Source: HGM12587 sp964602445 (GTDB lineage: Bacteria > Bacillota > Clostridia > Lachnospirales > Lachnospiraceae). From it: 64,000 nt of DNA. Below are positions 28,283-36,555 of this stretch, one piece after another; the first letter of the stretch is position 1, and every line of letters begins with the position of its first letter. The stretch lies in NCBI GenBank assembly GCA_964602445.1, contig CAZRQV010000005.1, positions 1 through 64,000 on the forward strand, read 5' to 3'. The notes below the pieces were generated by a model. The model saw only the letters and a list, made by a program, of their open reading frames with translations. It made no database searches and was not told the DNA's origin. The translations under genes were made by a program, and so were the position numbers.

Positions 28283-29149
28283 CTATTTCATAATCTTCCT
28301 TTTAACCAATTCAACCGCAGCTTGCTCCGGAAGGCATTCTAAAAAGTACACAGGAATATGACCAAGCAATCGCAGGATCACACTCCAGCTCTCTTCCACA
28401 AATGCTTTATCCCATCGATGAATCGTCAATTCCGGATACAAATACGGAACCGCCTCCTGGGGAGAAAGCCGCCTGATCCGATTTTTTTTTGCCTGACGCA
28501 ATACAACGATGGCTGCAATCTCTGCTTTCTCATTTTTGTAAACACCGGAAGATCCTGCATAAGGCAAACCATATGCAAATTCTTTTCCGTCCACAAACCG
28601 TATGGCTGCTCTGTCACCATTGAGTATTTCTGCAGATTCATACTGCTCCCACAAATCTGCCTGTGTTGATTTTCCGGTTCCGGAAGGAGCCGTAAACAGA
28701 ATTCCTTTGCCGTTCCATCTCACAAATGAAGCATGCAGAAGAACCCCTTCCTTCCACCGAAGCAGCATTTCCAATCCCAAATAATCCACAATATTTCTTG
28801 AATATTCCAAATATTCTTCCTTTCCTTCCAGATATTGGCAAAGGATTCGGTTCTTTCCGTTCCGATCCCATACGGTACATGCATAAGGTTCTGCCGTTGG
28901 AGAGGCACAAAAATATACTCTCCATTCCTCTGCGGTTTCCACATAATACCGACATCCTTCCTGATGGTAGCTATTTCCCATCGCCGGAACTGCATTGACC
29001 ATGCAAAACTGCATGGTCAACATTGCTTCCGATCGTTCTTTTTCAGAAATCTGCCGAAGAAATGGTTTAGATTCTTCTTTTATCTTCATTTCAAATGGAA
29101 TCTCACATAAAATTTTGATTCCGGCAATTTCATATTCGTATCGGTTCAT
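28283..29149 (-). CDS. HPr kinase-like P-loop protein 2
   Basis: A 288-residue paralogue of HPrK-like 1. Walker A TAPSGTGKSTQ (about 153), EILNGDRAAI and YGLPYAGSSGVYKNE match the same positions as in the first copy, and the C-terminal helices align (HIPVYFLECLPEQAAVE versus EIPVYRLECDISENAVE). The ATG at 29149 lies 10 bases after the stop of the secreted enzyme gene. It sits in the operon that carries precursor 2, so a matched kinase-precursor pair is likely. True HPr or PTS roles are not supported. Confidence 0.75.
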   Translation of the reverse strand: MNRYEYEIAGIKILCEIPFEMKIKEESKPFLRQISEKERSEAMLTMQFCMVNAVPAMGNSYHQEGCRYYVETAEEWRVYFCASPTAEPYACTVWDRNGKNRILCQYLEGKEEYLEYSRNIVDYLGLEMLLRWKEGVLLHASFVRWNGKGILFTAPSGTGKSTQADLWEQYESAEILNGDRAAIRFVDGKEFAYGLPYAGSSGVYKNEKAEIAAIVVLRQAKKNRIRRLSPQEAVPYLYPELTIHRWDKAFVEESWSVILRLLGHIPVYFLECLPEQAAVELVKRKIMK

Positions 29150-29159
29150 AGTTTTTACT

Positions 29160-30935
29160 CTATTCCACAACTTCGTACAATCTCAAACCTGCGGCTCTCG
29201 ATGTAGCAATAAATCCTAATTTTGCATTGTAATAACGCAGATAATATTTGGTTCCATAGCTGGTATCCACATAAAAACGGGTACTTACTGCTGAACTCTT
29301 TCCATCTGCCTTCCATACAAACGGTCGATCTGCACGAAGCGAAACTTCATATCCATATCCCAAATATCCATTGGTTCGATAAATATAATAAGTTTTTCCA
29401 TCAATTTCTGTAGAAATGGTGTATCCCTGATCCACTTCTGTCAATGTCCAGTACTGTGTTTCGTTTAACGCATCCCCTTCGACTGCTGTCTTTTTCACTG
29501 CTGTGATTTCGTTTTCTGCAGTTCGTTCCATTGCAAAAACGCCTGTTGTTCCGCTGAATGCCATCATGTATTTTTTTCCACTTTCAATCACCTTGGTCTC
29601 TTTTCCAAGAACAGGTTCCTGAACCGGAATTTCATCTTTTGCATTTGGATCTTCTGCACCGCATTCTGTACAGAATCCTGATTGGTAATTGTGGGCTGTT
29701 TTTTCTACAATTTCCTGTTTAACCAGCACTGCATTACAAACACTGCAATGTGCACCTTCGGTCAAGCCTGTTGCTGTACAAGTTGGAGCAACTGCTTTAT
29801 CCACAACTTTTGTATGTCCCTTCGCTGTCAGCACTTCCGTATAACTGTCAGCGCATTTGGTACAAGTGTACACTTTGCTTCCATCTTCTGTACAAGTTTC
29901 CGGTGTTTGAGAGCTCAACTGATAATCATGACTGCACACACGATCCCCCGCAACAGTATAACCAAATTCCACTACGACCGGCCAATGATCTGCCAGTGCA
30001 GATCCATTCGAATCCACAAAATCCGTCGCAATTTGATAGCTGTTGGCTGTCAGTGTCACATCACTCTCTGTATTATTAATATAAAAAACTTTATCTACAA
30101 TCTCAGCCTGCGGATACTCATAGGTTCCGCCTTTATCTACCGCAACCATTGCGTCGGAACCGTATGCCGGATAAACTCCATCATAAATCTCTTCAATCCA
30201 TGCATCCTGAATCGTAAAACGACTGTCTTCATTTATCGAATCAACGAACAGCGTTTTCAAATTTTCTCTGGTATAACGGCAGTTTGTATCTCCCATTACA
30301 ATGATCGGATTTTTGTTATCACTTGCCTTGATGGCAGATGCAAGCTGTCTTAACTGACTTTCACGTGCCGCAATATCCTCTGCATCAGAATCTGCATCCA
30401 TGTGAAGAATATAAACGTCCACTACAACGCCTTCTGCCATTTCTGCCTGATAAAAACGATATCCTTTATTGATCATCGTATCTGCACCATTCCCGGTTCC
30501 AAAAGTTCCGGAAGCATAATTATCATTCCACGCAACCCAGTTTTCACCGGAAACTTTTACTGTATTTTTCCAAAGCAGATTCAAACCATCCGTATTATTT
30601 GAAAGTCCTGAAACTTTTCCGCGATGTTTACCGCAGCTGTAATCAGCAAGTCCTGACATCAATTCTGTATGATAATTAAAATCTTCGGAAACTCCGATCA
30701 TATCCCAGCCGTAAGTTGCCATTTTCTGGCTGATCGCTTTTGTCCCATCGGATCCCGGACCGTCTGCATTGAGATTTACAAACAATATTTTCTGTGGCAA
30801 TCCGTCCACATTCAGCGTAACCGCTGTAAACGAACCTGTCTTTATTTCCTTTGCCGCTGCCTGGTAGGAAACACTTCCCAATACCAGCACCATCGCAAGA
30901 AGCGCTGACACGCATCTTTTTAACACTCTGTTCAT
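29160..30935 (-). CDS. Secreted endonuclease/exonuclease/phosphatase-fold protein with Cys-rich repeats
   Basis: A 591-residue secreted protein with a signal peptide ending near AAA (about 28). Residues 35-335 have the DNase I-like fold landmarks: TLNVDGLP, GVSEDFNYHTEL, MGDTNCRY and ADHWPVVVEF, which hold the metal and catalytic His/Asp. Relatives cleave nucleic acids, phosphoinositides or sphingomyelin; substrate cannot be told. Next come three repeats of the form H-x-Y...P-x-C...G...C-x-x-C (residues about 340-435), common in Lachnospiraceae surface proteins. The end is an Ala/Gly-poor beta-rich domain. It follows precursor 2 after a terminator-like hairpin. Confidence 0.8.
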   Translation of the reverse strand: MNRVLKRCVSALLAMVLVLGSVSYQAAAKEIKTGSFTAVTLNVDGLPQKILFVNLNADGPGSDGTKAISQKMATYGWDMIGVSEDFNYHTELMSGLADYSCGKHRGKVSGLSNNTDGLNLLWKNTVKVSGENWVAWNDNYASGTFGTGNGADTMINKGYRFYQAEMAEGVVVDVYILHMDADSDAEDIAARESQLRQLASAIKASDNKNPIIVMGDTNCRYTRENLKTLFVDSINEDSRFTIQDAWIEEIYDGVYPAYGSDAMVAVDKGGTYEYPQAEIVDKVFYINNTESDVTLTANSYQIATDFVDSNGSALADHWPVVVEFGYTVAGDRVCSHDYQLSSQTPETCTEDGSKVYTCTKCADSYTEVLTAKGHTKVVDKAVAPTCTATGLTEGAHCSVCNAVLVKQEIVEKTAHNYQSGFCTECGAEDPNAKDEIPVQEPVLGKETKVIESGKKYMMAFSGTTGVFAMERTAENEITAVKKTAVEGDALNETQYWTLTEVDQGYTISTEIDGKTYYIYRTNGYLGYGYEVSLRADRPFVWKADGKSSAVSTRFYVDTSYGTKYYLRYYNAKLGFIATSRAAGLRLYEVVE

Positions 30936-30968
30936 CTTCTTTTACCTCTAATTGTTTTTTTATCGAAA

Positions 30969-30998
30969 GATACGGCCACGCAAATGCACGGCCGTATC
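30969..30998 (-). terminator. Hairpin between precursor 2 and the secreted enzyme gene
   Basis: The minus strand folds GATACGGCC...GGCCGTATC (9 bp, further pairing inside) followed by TTTCGATAAAAAAAC. The T-stretch is short, so partial termination is likely, mirroring the hairpin after precursor 1. Confidence 0.7.
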
Positions 30999-31017
30999 AC
31001 TTGTTTTATTACATTTT

Positions 31018-31284
31018 TTAAGAAGCAAAAATGGTTATACCACCACTTGGATTATTATAACAAACTTCACCATTTGTAAAACTATCATCAACCACTGTTG
31101 TACATGCCTCTGGGTTTAACCAAAATACATCTCCATAACCATCATTCCAACCGCATGCAGTTTTATCCGCATGTGTCGGATGACCTGAAGATCCTCCGCT
31201 TACATAGCCACATGACTGTGCAATGGTCTGACTAAGTGTAAATCTTTCTACACTGATTTCCGGTTTTTGATATGTTTTTTTCAT
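31018..31284 (-). CDS. Candidate precursor 2: leader motif, four-Cys core, C-terminal Ala-Ser
   Basis: An 88-residue protein starting at the ATG at 31284 (MKKTYQKPEISVERFTLSQT), seven bases from AGGAGG. The leader-like part K-K-x-[WY]-[EQ]-x-P-x-I-x-[VL]-E-x-F matches precursor 1. The rest is Gly/Thr/Asn/Asp-rich with four Cys (SCGY, TACGW, EACTT, EVCYN), several Asp and Asn, and ends TIFAS. No signal peptide. The stop of the VWA gene overlaps this gene's SD, so the two are tightly coupled. It lies upstream of HPrK-like 2 and radical SAM 2, hence the precursor proposal. No family is recognised. Confidence 0.65.
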   Translation of the reverse strand: MKKTYQKPEISVERFTLSQTIAQSCGYVSGGSSGHPTHADKTACGWNDGYGDVFWLNPEACTTVVDDSFTNGEVCYNNPSGGITIFAS

Positions 31285-31295
31285 CACGACACCTC

Positions 31296-34200
31296 CTAGT
31301 GACCGAACCAGCCGCGCAGGTTCTTGATAATTTCTTTGACAATTTCCTGAAGTGAAGACATCGTATCATCCTGCTGTACATCATCGTTGTCTGTTGTATC
31401 ATCTTTGATTTCTACATCCGGTGCCTGATCTTCTCCCGGATTTTCTTCCACATCAATCACTTCCAAGGTATCAAACTCATTCACATAAGCCATCAACATT
31501 GCCACATCTACTTCATCTACTGCATCACCGGTTGCTGCACATGTTTTCAATTTCGTTACAGAAAGACGATTGTCTCCCGTATTTTTAATCACGACCAATC
31601 CGTTTTCATTCGGAATCAGCTCATAATATAAATCCGATGTTGCTTTAACATCATATGAATATTTGTTTGTTCCAGATGTAACCTCAGCTTTAGTAGTTTC
31701 TCCGGTCATCGCCTTTAATCCTACGGAATAAGACGCTGTATCACTTGAAATTACTTTAAATGCGATTGCCTGACCCTTTTCTAAATATACCTCATTTTTC
31801 GGACCAATCTCTTTATAGGTACCGATTTCGTTTGTTACCTTTCCAGTACCATCATCCTGCTGATCAATAAATACAACACCTGCTGCTGTAGTTGTATCCT
31901 CTGTCAATTTTTCTGCATCTAATAAGATTTCCCGAACAGATTTGAATACTGCACCAGCTTCATCCCCGTATGCTTCCTGAACCAGAGAATCTTCTGCTAC
32001 CGGATTGTAAATACGGATGCCGTCTAAATAATAAGTCGAACGTGCTTCTTTTTCATTATCCTTCGCAAATACTTCTATTGTAACTTTATAAGTATCATAA
32101 TCCAAATCCATAAAAGAAGCTGTTGGAATCTGATAATATTCTCCTGAAGCCGCGTAATTGTCAATAATATAAGATTTTGTCAATTTTTCACTGCCATCAC
32201 TAACCTTATACAATTTTACTTTGATTACACCAGAGTGGATATCTGTGTAACTGTAAATATCAACACCTTTTCCTTTAAAAGTAAAGGTTGCTGTTGCACC
32301 GCTGGTGCTTGATACATGTGCTGTACCATCGGTAAAGGTTGTATCATCTGCTAAATCTTTGTTTTCCCAACCGCCGTGGATTTCTGTATTGGCTGTTTCC
32401 TGATTATTTGAAGATGTACCTTCACTGTGCCAATTACCATCGTATACGATACCGACTGTACCATTCTCTTTGTCTGTTATAAAATCATCTTCATAATATA
32501 CATTATTTGCCGGAACAACCGTAACTTTAGACCAGATATTCTTTGTTTTCTGATCACCGTATTTGTTGTCCTTTCCTAATGCATAGAAAGAATCATAACC
32601 ATCCCACTGCATTGTGGAAGGAGTATAAGTTAATCCATCAGCCGATGTCACATTCACTTTTCCGTATTTTTCTGTCAGAGAAACGCTTTCTGTTCCAACT
32701 TTACTGAACAAATTATCCTCTGCACTGTCTACTTTTGTTGCATTATGTGCATCGATTTTTGCTGTTTTTGCGTAGTCAAGGACTACCATTTTTTTATCCA
32801 GCATTGTACTTGGTACATTAAAAGCTTTTACAATACCATAGCCTCCTTCTTTATCAGTATCCCAAATAGCGGAATATCCTTTATTTGTATCAATGTAGCT
32901 GCCTTTTGCAGCCTCATCCTTTGCAAGCAGACCTGTAATAGTTACAACCAGCTTATTACCATTTCCTTCGGTACTACCCCCAGAAGTGACTGTTGTTGAA
33001 ACTGTGTTTTCCGTAGAGACATAATTAAAACCACTTACCTGAATCCCTGTTATCTTTCCAGAAGCATCTTTTGTTACTTCTGTTTTCACAGTTTCTGGTG
33101 TTTCCGATGGTGCTAAAAATGAATCATTGCCCGCATGTTTTGCCGTTTTTACTGTCACATTCTCTTCCACAGAAAAACCATCCGGAACAACAAAATACTC
33201 ACTTATAAGGTCTACCATAACCGCGTTTTCTGATAATTCTACAGTCGTTGTCGTGCTGCTGATACTCTGGTCAACCTGATCAAAGAAACCTTCCAGCGCA
33301 GCAGTATTAGTTGCTAATGTATATTTTCCAGAAGATGATACTTCTTTTAAGAATGTATCAACCTTGGTCTCAGGTGTACTGTCTAAAACAGCAACAGTAT
33401 GTACCTTTGCACCATAAGTACCTTTCGTAATAGCTGCTTTCGCCTTTGTGGCTGTCGCTTCCGCTTCCTCAAATTCTGTGGTTCCCGGTACTCCGTCTGT
33501 TAAAAATATAACGATACGAGAACGTGTACCGCTTGTTCCATCATCTAACACGTAGGTATTCTCATTTGCACCAAAAACACCGTTCGCCATGTCAAATCCA
33601 ATACTTGGAAAAGTTGCTCCCTTACCTGCTAACGCTTCTATGGACGCCAATACGTTTGCATGACCTTCTGTTGTCAAGACATTCTGGAATGCTTGATTAT
33701 AATAATTCTCTGCCAAGGAGCCACTCTTGTTATAAGTAGATTCCTTACCACCATCCACATAATTATACTGTGTAGCTCCTATAAATAGTTCTGAATTAGA
33801 ATAATAGTACTGCTGATTATCATAACTTTCACAAGCATCTGAAGCGAAACCTACTACCGCGATTCTGTGATCTACATTATTCTTTTTTGCACTTGCATAA
33901 ATATTGGCAACAAACTTGTTCGCTGCATACTTCAGAGCATCTAAGCGCTGACCAGTAGTTGTATCACGTGTATACAGTGGACTGATGGTGCATGCACCAT
34001 TTTCTCCATTTTCGTTGGAACCAATTGTAATTGTATTTCCTTCTGTATCTGTATAGGAATAGGTATAACGATATGCTTTTACTTCCTCTTTTGTAACTGT
34101 TGTATAAACAGCTGCTACATAGTATGGATCATCCTCTTTACTATTGCCCTCGGAAGGAGCACCATTATTCTGAAACTCTACCGTATTGGAATTTGTTTTC

Positions 34201-34877
34201 TTATTATTTAAAAAACTATTTCTTGCATATTTCGCAGTAATTCCCCATCCAACTGTGTCACCGGTATCGTCGTTTTGGTAGGTATATCCTGCCAATTCAC
34301 TTTTACGTGTATAGGTTTCTAAGCTTGCTGTAACAAACGGTTTGGCTGTATTATATACATAATCACCATTTGCTCCCTTCCATGAATAGCTTATTTCATC
34401 GTCCGTGTAAGTTTTACCATCCTGGCCAACCCATTTTGTTTCTACACCTACAGTTTCTTTTTCTGTCTCTACAAGATAATACTTTCCATCCACATTATAG
34501 TAATAAGAACTATTTGCCACATCCGCATTAGTCAAAGATTCTGTTACTTTTGTATAGGTATCACTTGGGATTCCTGAAATCGTTTGCTGTGCCATCGATC
34601 CTGACTGGTCTAACACAAGGACAATATCTGCCGGAACTACCTTCTTGTAAGTTTCCGTTGTTACGTTTCCTTTGGCATATGCCTCTAACTGAATCGTGTA
34701 AGTTCCATCATCTTCCAGACGAGCTTCTTTGTTCAGTACCAGATTCTCATTTCCTGATGAAGTACTTGTTTCTGCTGCTGCAGCCGGTCTTTCCGGCACT
34801 ACAGTCATAACCATTGCAATGGCTAACACAGCTGTTAATACTTTTGATACAGCTTTTTTCATTTTCATGTTTATCAT
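31296..34877 (-). CDS. Giant secreted von Willebrand factor A-domain protein
   Basis: A 1193-residue surface protein. I place the start at the ATG at 34877 (MINMKMKKAVSKVLTAVL) with GAGAGGAAAAGC upstream; the in-frame 28 residues before it are Cys/Arg-rich and lack an SD. A signal peptide is cleaved near AAA-ETS. The VWA domain begins VPADIVLVLDQSGSMA (the D-x-S-x-S metal site) and continues to the IVIFLTDGVPG motif near residue 450. Several beta-sandwich segments follow. There is no LPxTG; the end is SSLQEIVKEIIKNLRGWFGH, an amphipathic helix. It heads the operon with precursor 2. Adhesion or scaffold roles are likely. Confidence 0.85.
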   Translation of the reverse strand: MINMKMKKAVSKVLTAVLAIAMVMTVVPERPAAAAETSTSSGNENLVLNKEARLEDDGTYTIQLEAYAKGNVTTETYKKVVPADIVLVLDQSGSMAQQTISGIPSDTYTKVTESLTNADVANSSYYYNVDGKYYLVETEKETVGVETKWVGQDGKTYTDDEISYSWKGANGDYVYNTAKPFVTASLETYTRKSELAGYTYQNDDTGDTVGWGITAKYARNSFLNNKKTNSNTVEFQNNGAPSEGNSKEDDPYYVAAVYTTVTKEEVKAYRYTYSYTDTEGNTITIGSNENGENGACTISPLYTRDTTTGQRLDALKYAANKFVANIYASAKKNNVDHRIAVVGFASDACESYDNQQYYYSNSELFIGATQYNYVDGGKESTYNKSGSLAENYYNQAFQNVLTTEGHANVLASIEALAGKGATFPSIGFDMANGVFGANENTYVLDDGTSGTRSRIVIFLTDGVPGTTEFEEAEATATKAKAAITKGTYGAKVHTVAVLDSTPETKVDTFLKEVSSSGKYTLATNTAALEGFFDQVDQSISSTTTTVELSENAVMVDLISEYFVVPDGFSVEENVTVKTAKHAGNDSFLAPSETPETVKTEVTKDASGKITGIQVSGFNYVSTENTVSTTVTSGGSTEGNGNKLVVTITGLLAKDEAAKGSYIDTNKGYSAIWDTDKEGGYGIVKAFNVPSTMLDKKMVVLDYAKTAKIDAHNATKVDSAEDNLFSKVGTESVSLTEKYGKVNVTSADGLTYTPSTMQWDGYDSFYALGKDNKYGDQKTKNIWSKVTVVPANNVYYEDDFITDKENGTVGIVYDGNWHSEGTSSNNQETANTEIHGGWENKDLADDTTFTDGTAHVSSTSGATATFTFKGKGVDIYSYTDIHSGVIKVKLYKVSDGSEKLTKSYIIDNYAASGEYYQIPTASFMDLDYDTYKVTIEVFAKDNEKEARSTYYLDGIRIYNPVAEDSLVQEAYGDEAGAVFKSVREILLDAEKLTEDTTTAAGVVFIDQQDDGTGKVTNEIGTYKEIGPKNEVYLEKGQAIAFKVISSDTASYSVGLKAMTGETTKAEVTSGTNKYSYDVKATSDLYYELIPNENGLVVIKNTGDNRLSVTKLKTCAATGDAVDEVDVAMLMAYVNEFDTLEVIDVEENPGEDQAPDVEIKDDTTDNDDVQQDDTMSSLQEIVKEIIKNLRGWFGH

Positions 34878-35400
34878 TGCTTTTCCTCTCTTTCTGACTT
34901 TCTTTTTACTGTAAGACTTTCTCTCACATTCTGTTACCACACGAAAGCATCTGCAAAGCACAACTGCCTTTTCTGTGCTCTTTCGTACTCAGTTTTACTT
35001 TATCGATGTGGTACACTCTTCCTCTCCCCTTCTAATCACACACCTCCTGTTTTATACCAACCGGCAATGTGCAAACTTTTAAATTTTGTACTGACTTACC
35101 ACCCAAAGACCATCGATTCCATGAAGGTTATCAAGCTTTCTTCCATATTTAAGTTTGCTCATTTCCAGATTACGTTCTTCTGTTGGTTAGATAAATTTTG
35201 ATTTATCTCACTGAGAATCCAAATTGACTCTATTTTGGATGTTACTTTATTATAATACCCTTACATTTTATTGCACCATACTAAAGTATTGTTTTTTTCT
35301 TATTTTTTCATTCTATCATTCTAATACTGCGATTGTAAACCGTCTTCTTGATTTTTTCTCAGAAAAACGACTAAATTTAAAGCAAAAAGGAGCGTTTTGC
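34878..35400. promoter_or_regulatory. Divergent control region between the VWA operon and the recombinase
   Basis: This 523-base gap has no gene. It holds two neighbouring palindromes: AGATAAAT-tttg-ATTTATCT (35189-35208) and ATCCAAA-n10-TTTGGAT (35217-35240). The second overlaps the -35 of the plus-strand promoter. A strong AGGAGGTG (minus, 35048-35041) precedes no recognisable ORF. A minus-strand promoter for the VWA operon is not clear: TATAAT occurs at 35255-35250 but with a poor -35. Confidence 0.5.
35224..35253 (+). promoter_or_regulatory. Promoter of the recombinase gene
   Basis: TTGACT (35224-35229) and TATTAT (35248-35253) are 18 bases apart. The ATCCAAA/TTTGGAT palindrome covers the -35, so it could be an operator. 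Confidence 0.6.
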
Positions 35401-36309
35401 ATGAAAAAAATATTAATCAAAGAAATCAGTCAGCTGATGCGCCGCCATCTATCGCCTGAACAAAACCGGATTCTGGAAAGCACTTTAAATCAGGGGTTCA
35501 CCAATCACGAACTGCTGGAAACTCCGTCCGGAATCACCGAAGAAACCAACTTCAATAATGTGCATCTGATCAATACCTTTATCGCAGCAAAAAAAATCGA
35601 AGGCTGTTCTTCTAACACTTTAAAATATTACGAAAACACGTTAACAAAGATGCTTCGTTTTCTCTCAAAAGACATCCGCCGCATCATGTCTTCCTTCTTT
35701 TCCTGGCCGGAAGATGAAGATTATATTATCAAAAGTCCGGTACGGCGGATTCATAAAGTAAAATCCTCGCAAATAGTGAAAGAAACTCTCTCTGATGAAC
35801 ATTTAGAGCAGCTCCGTGACCAATGTACCCTTCCACGGGATCTTGCCATCATCGATTTGCTGATTTCAACCGGAATCCGTGTCGGTGAACTTGTCAAACT
35901 GAACCGAACCGATATCAACTTTGAAGAACGGGAATGCATCGTTCTCGGAAAAGGCGACAAAGAACGAAAAGTATATTTTGATGCAAAAACCAAAGTACAT
36001 CTACAGCAATATCTGACCTCCAGAACCGATCTCAATCCTGCCCTATTTGTCACCTTATACGCCCCTTGGAATCGGCTTTCCATTGCAGGAGTCGAAAAAT
36101 TTTTAAAATTACTCAGCAAAAAATCTCAGGTACGGCATGTACATCCTCATAAATTCCGCCGTACAATGGCAACGATGGCCATTGAAAAAGGTATGCCCAT
36201 TGAGCAGGTACAAAAGCTCCTTGGGCATACCAAAATCGATACAACACTTCATTATGCAATTGTCAATCAAATCAACGTAAAAATGGCACACCGAAAATTT
36301 GTCTGCTGA
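35401..36309 (+). CDS. Tyrosine recombinase with apparent internal deletion
   Basis: A 302-residue site-specific recombinase. The ATG at 35401 follows AAAGGAG; the long upstream frame from 35224 is rejected. The catalytic domain is complete: R in STGIRVGEL, K in GKGDKERKV, H-x-x-R in HPHKFRRTMA, LGH, and Tyr in TTLHYAI. The N-terminal core-binding domain looks short: RFLSKDIRRIMSSFFSW joins two segments that in relatives I recall are about 30 to 35 residues apart. It may therefore bind DNA poorly. It is the only plus-strand gene of the island and is divergent from the VWA operon. It could be an invertase or a relic of island acquisition. Confidence 0.8.
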   Translation: MKKILIKEISQLMRRHLSPEQNRILESTLNQGFTNHELLETPSGITEETNFNNVHLINTFIAAKKIEGCSSNTLKYYENTLTKMLRFLSKDIRRIMSSFFSWPEDEDYIIKSPVRRIHKVKSSQIVKETLSDEHLEQLRDQCTLPRDLAIIDLLISTGIRVGELVKLNRTDINFEERECIVLGKGDKERKVYFDAKTKVHLQQYLTSRTDLNPALFVTLYAPWNRLSIAGVEKFLKLLSKKSQVRHVHPHKFRRTMATMAIEKGMPIEQVQKLLGHTKIDTTLHYAIVNQINVKMAHRKFVC

Positions 36310-36420
36310 TAAAATTTTCAGACACTCCCACACCAAGGGGATATTTCGCAATTTTTTCCAAATAACCACGACAAAAACAGCAACCTCCATTCACAAACTC
36401 CGGTCAGATAAATCGGAATT

Positions 36421-36453
36421 TACCAACAAAATTCGTTCCGAATTTTGTTGGTA
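36421..36453. terminator. Perfect 15-bp palindrome, bidirectional terminator or repeat element
   Basis: TACCAACAAAATTCG, loop TTC, then its exact complement. It lies between the convergent recombinase and LuxR genes. It is AT-rich with no long T-run, so it could be a terminator or a repeat element. Confidence 0.6.
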
Positions 36454-36555
36454 ACGAAAGAAAATCTCTGATTTTCTTGAGTCTACTTTCCTATTAAACG
36501 AATTTTTATGATAACAAAAGAAAATCTTTGATTTTCTTGAGTCTGCTTTCCTATT
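36452..36555. repeat. Two 44-base direct repeats with internal hairpins
   Basis: Copies at 36452-36495 and 36512-36555 have a 60-base period and three mismatches. Each holds AGAAAATC-n3-GATTTTCT followed by TTGAGTCT. The second copy touches the stop of the LuxR gene. Similar AT-rich hairpin repeats occur at 48.6 kb. Confidence 0.85.

Noticed and set aside
24967..29149. True HPr kinase/phosphorylase for carbon control
   Set aside because: Only the P-loop half resembles HprK; the N-terminal domain differs and the neighbours are peptide-modifying enzymes.
22728..31284. Lasso-peptide cluster
   Set aside because: PqqD-like and HPrK-like proteins fit, but no asparagine-synthetase-like cyclase or transglutaminase-like protease is present, and two SPASM enzymes are.
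35224..35400. N-terminal extension of the recombinase frame
   Set aside because: Phe/Leu/Tyr-rich run begins inside the promoter at a TTG without SD; the ATG at 35401 has AAAGGAG.
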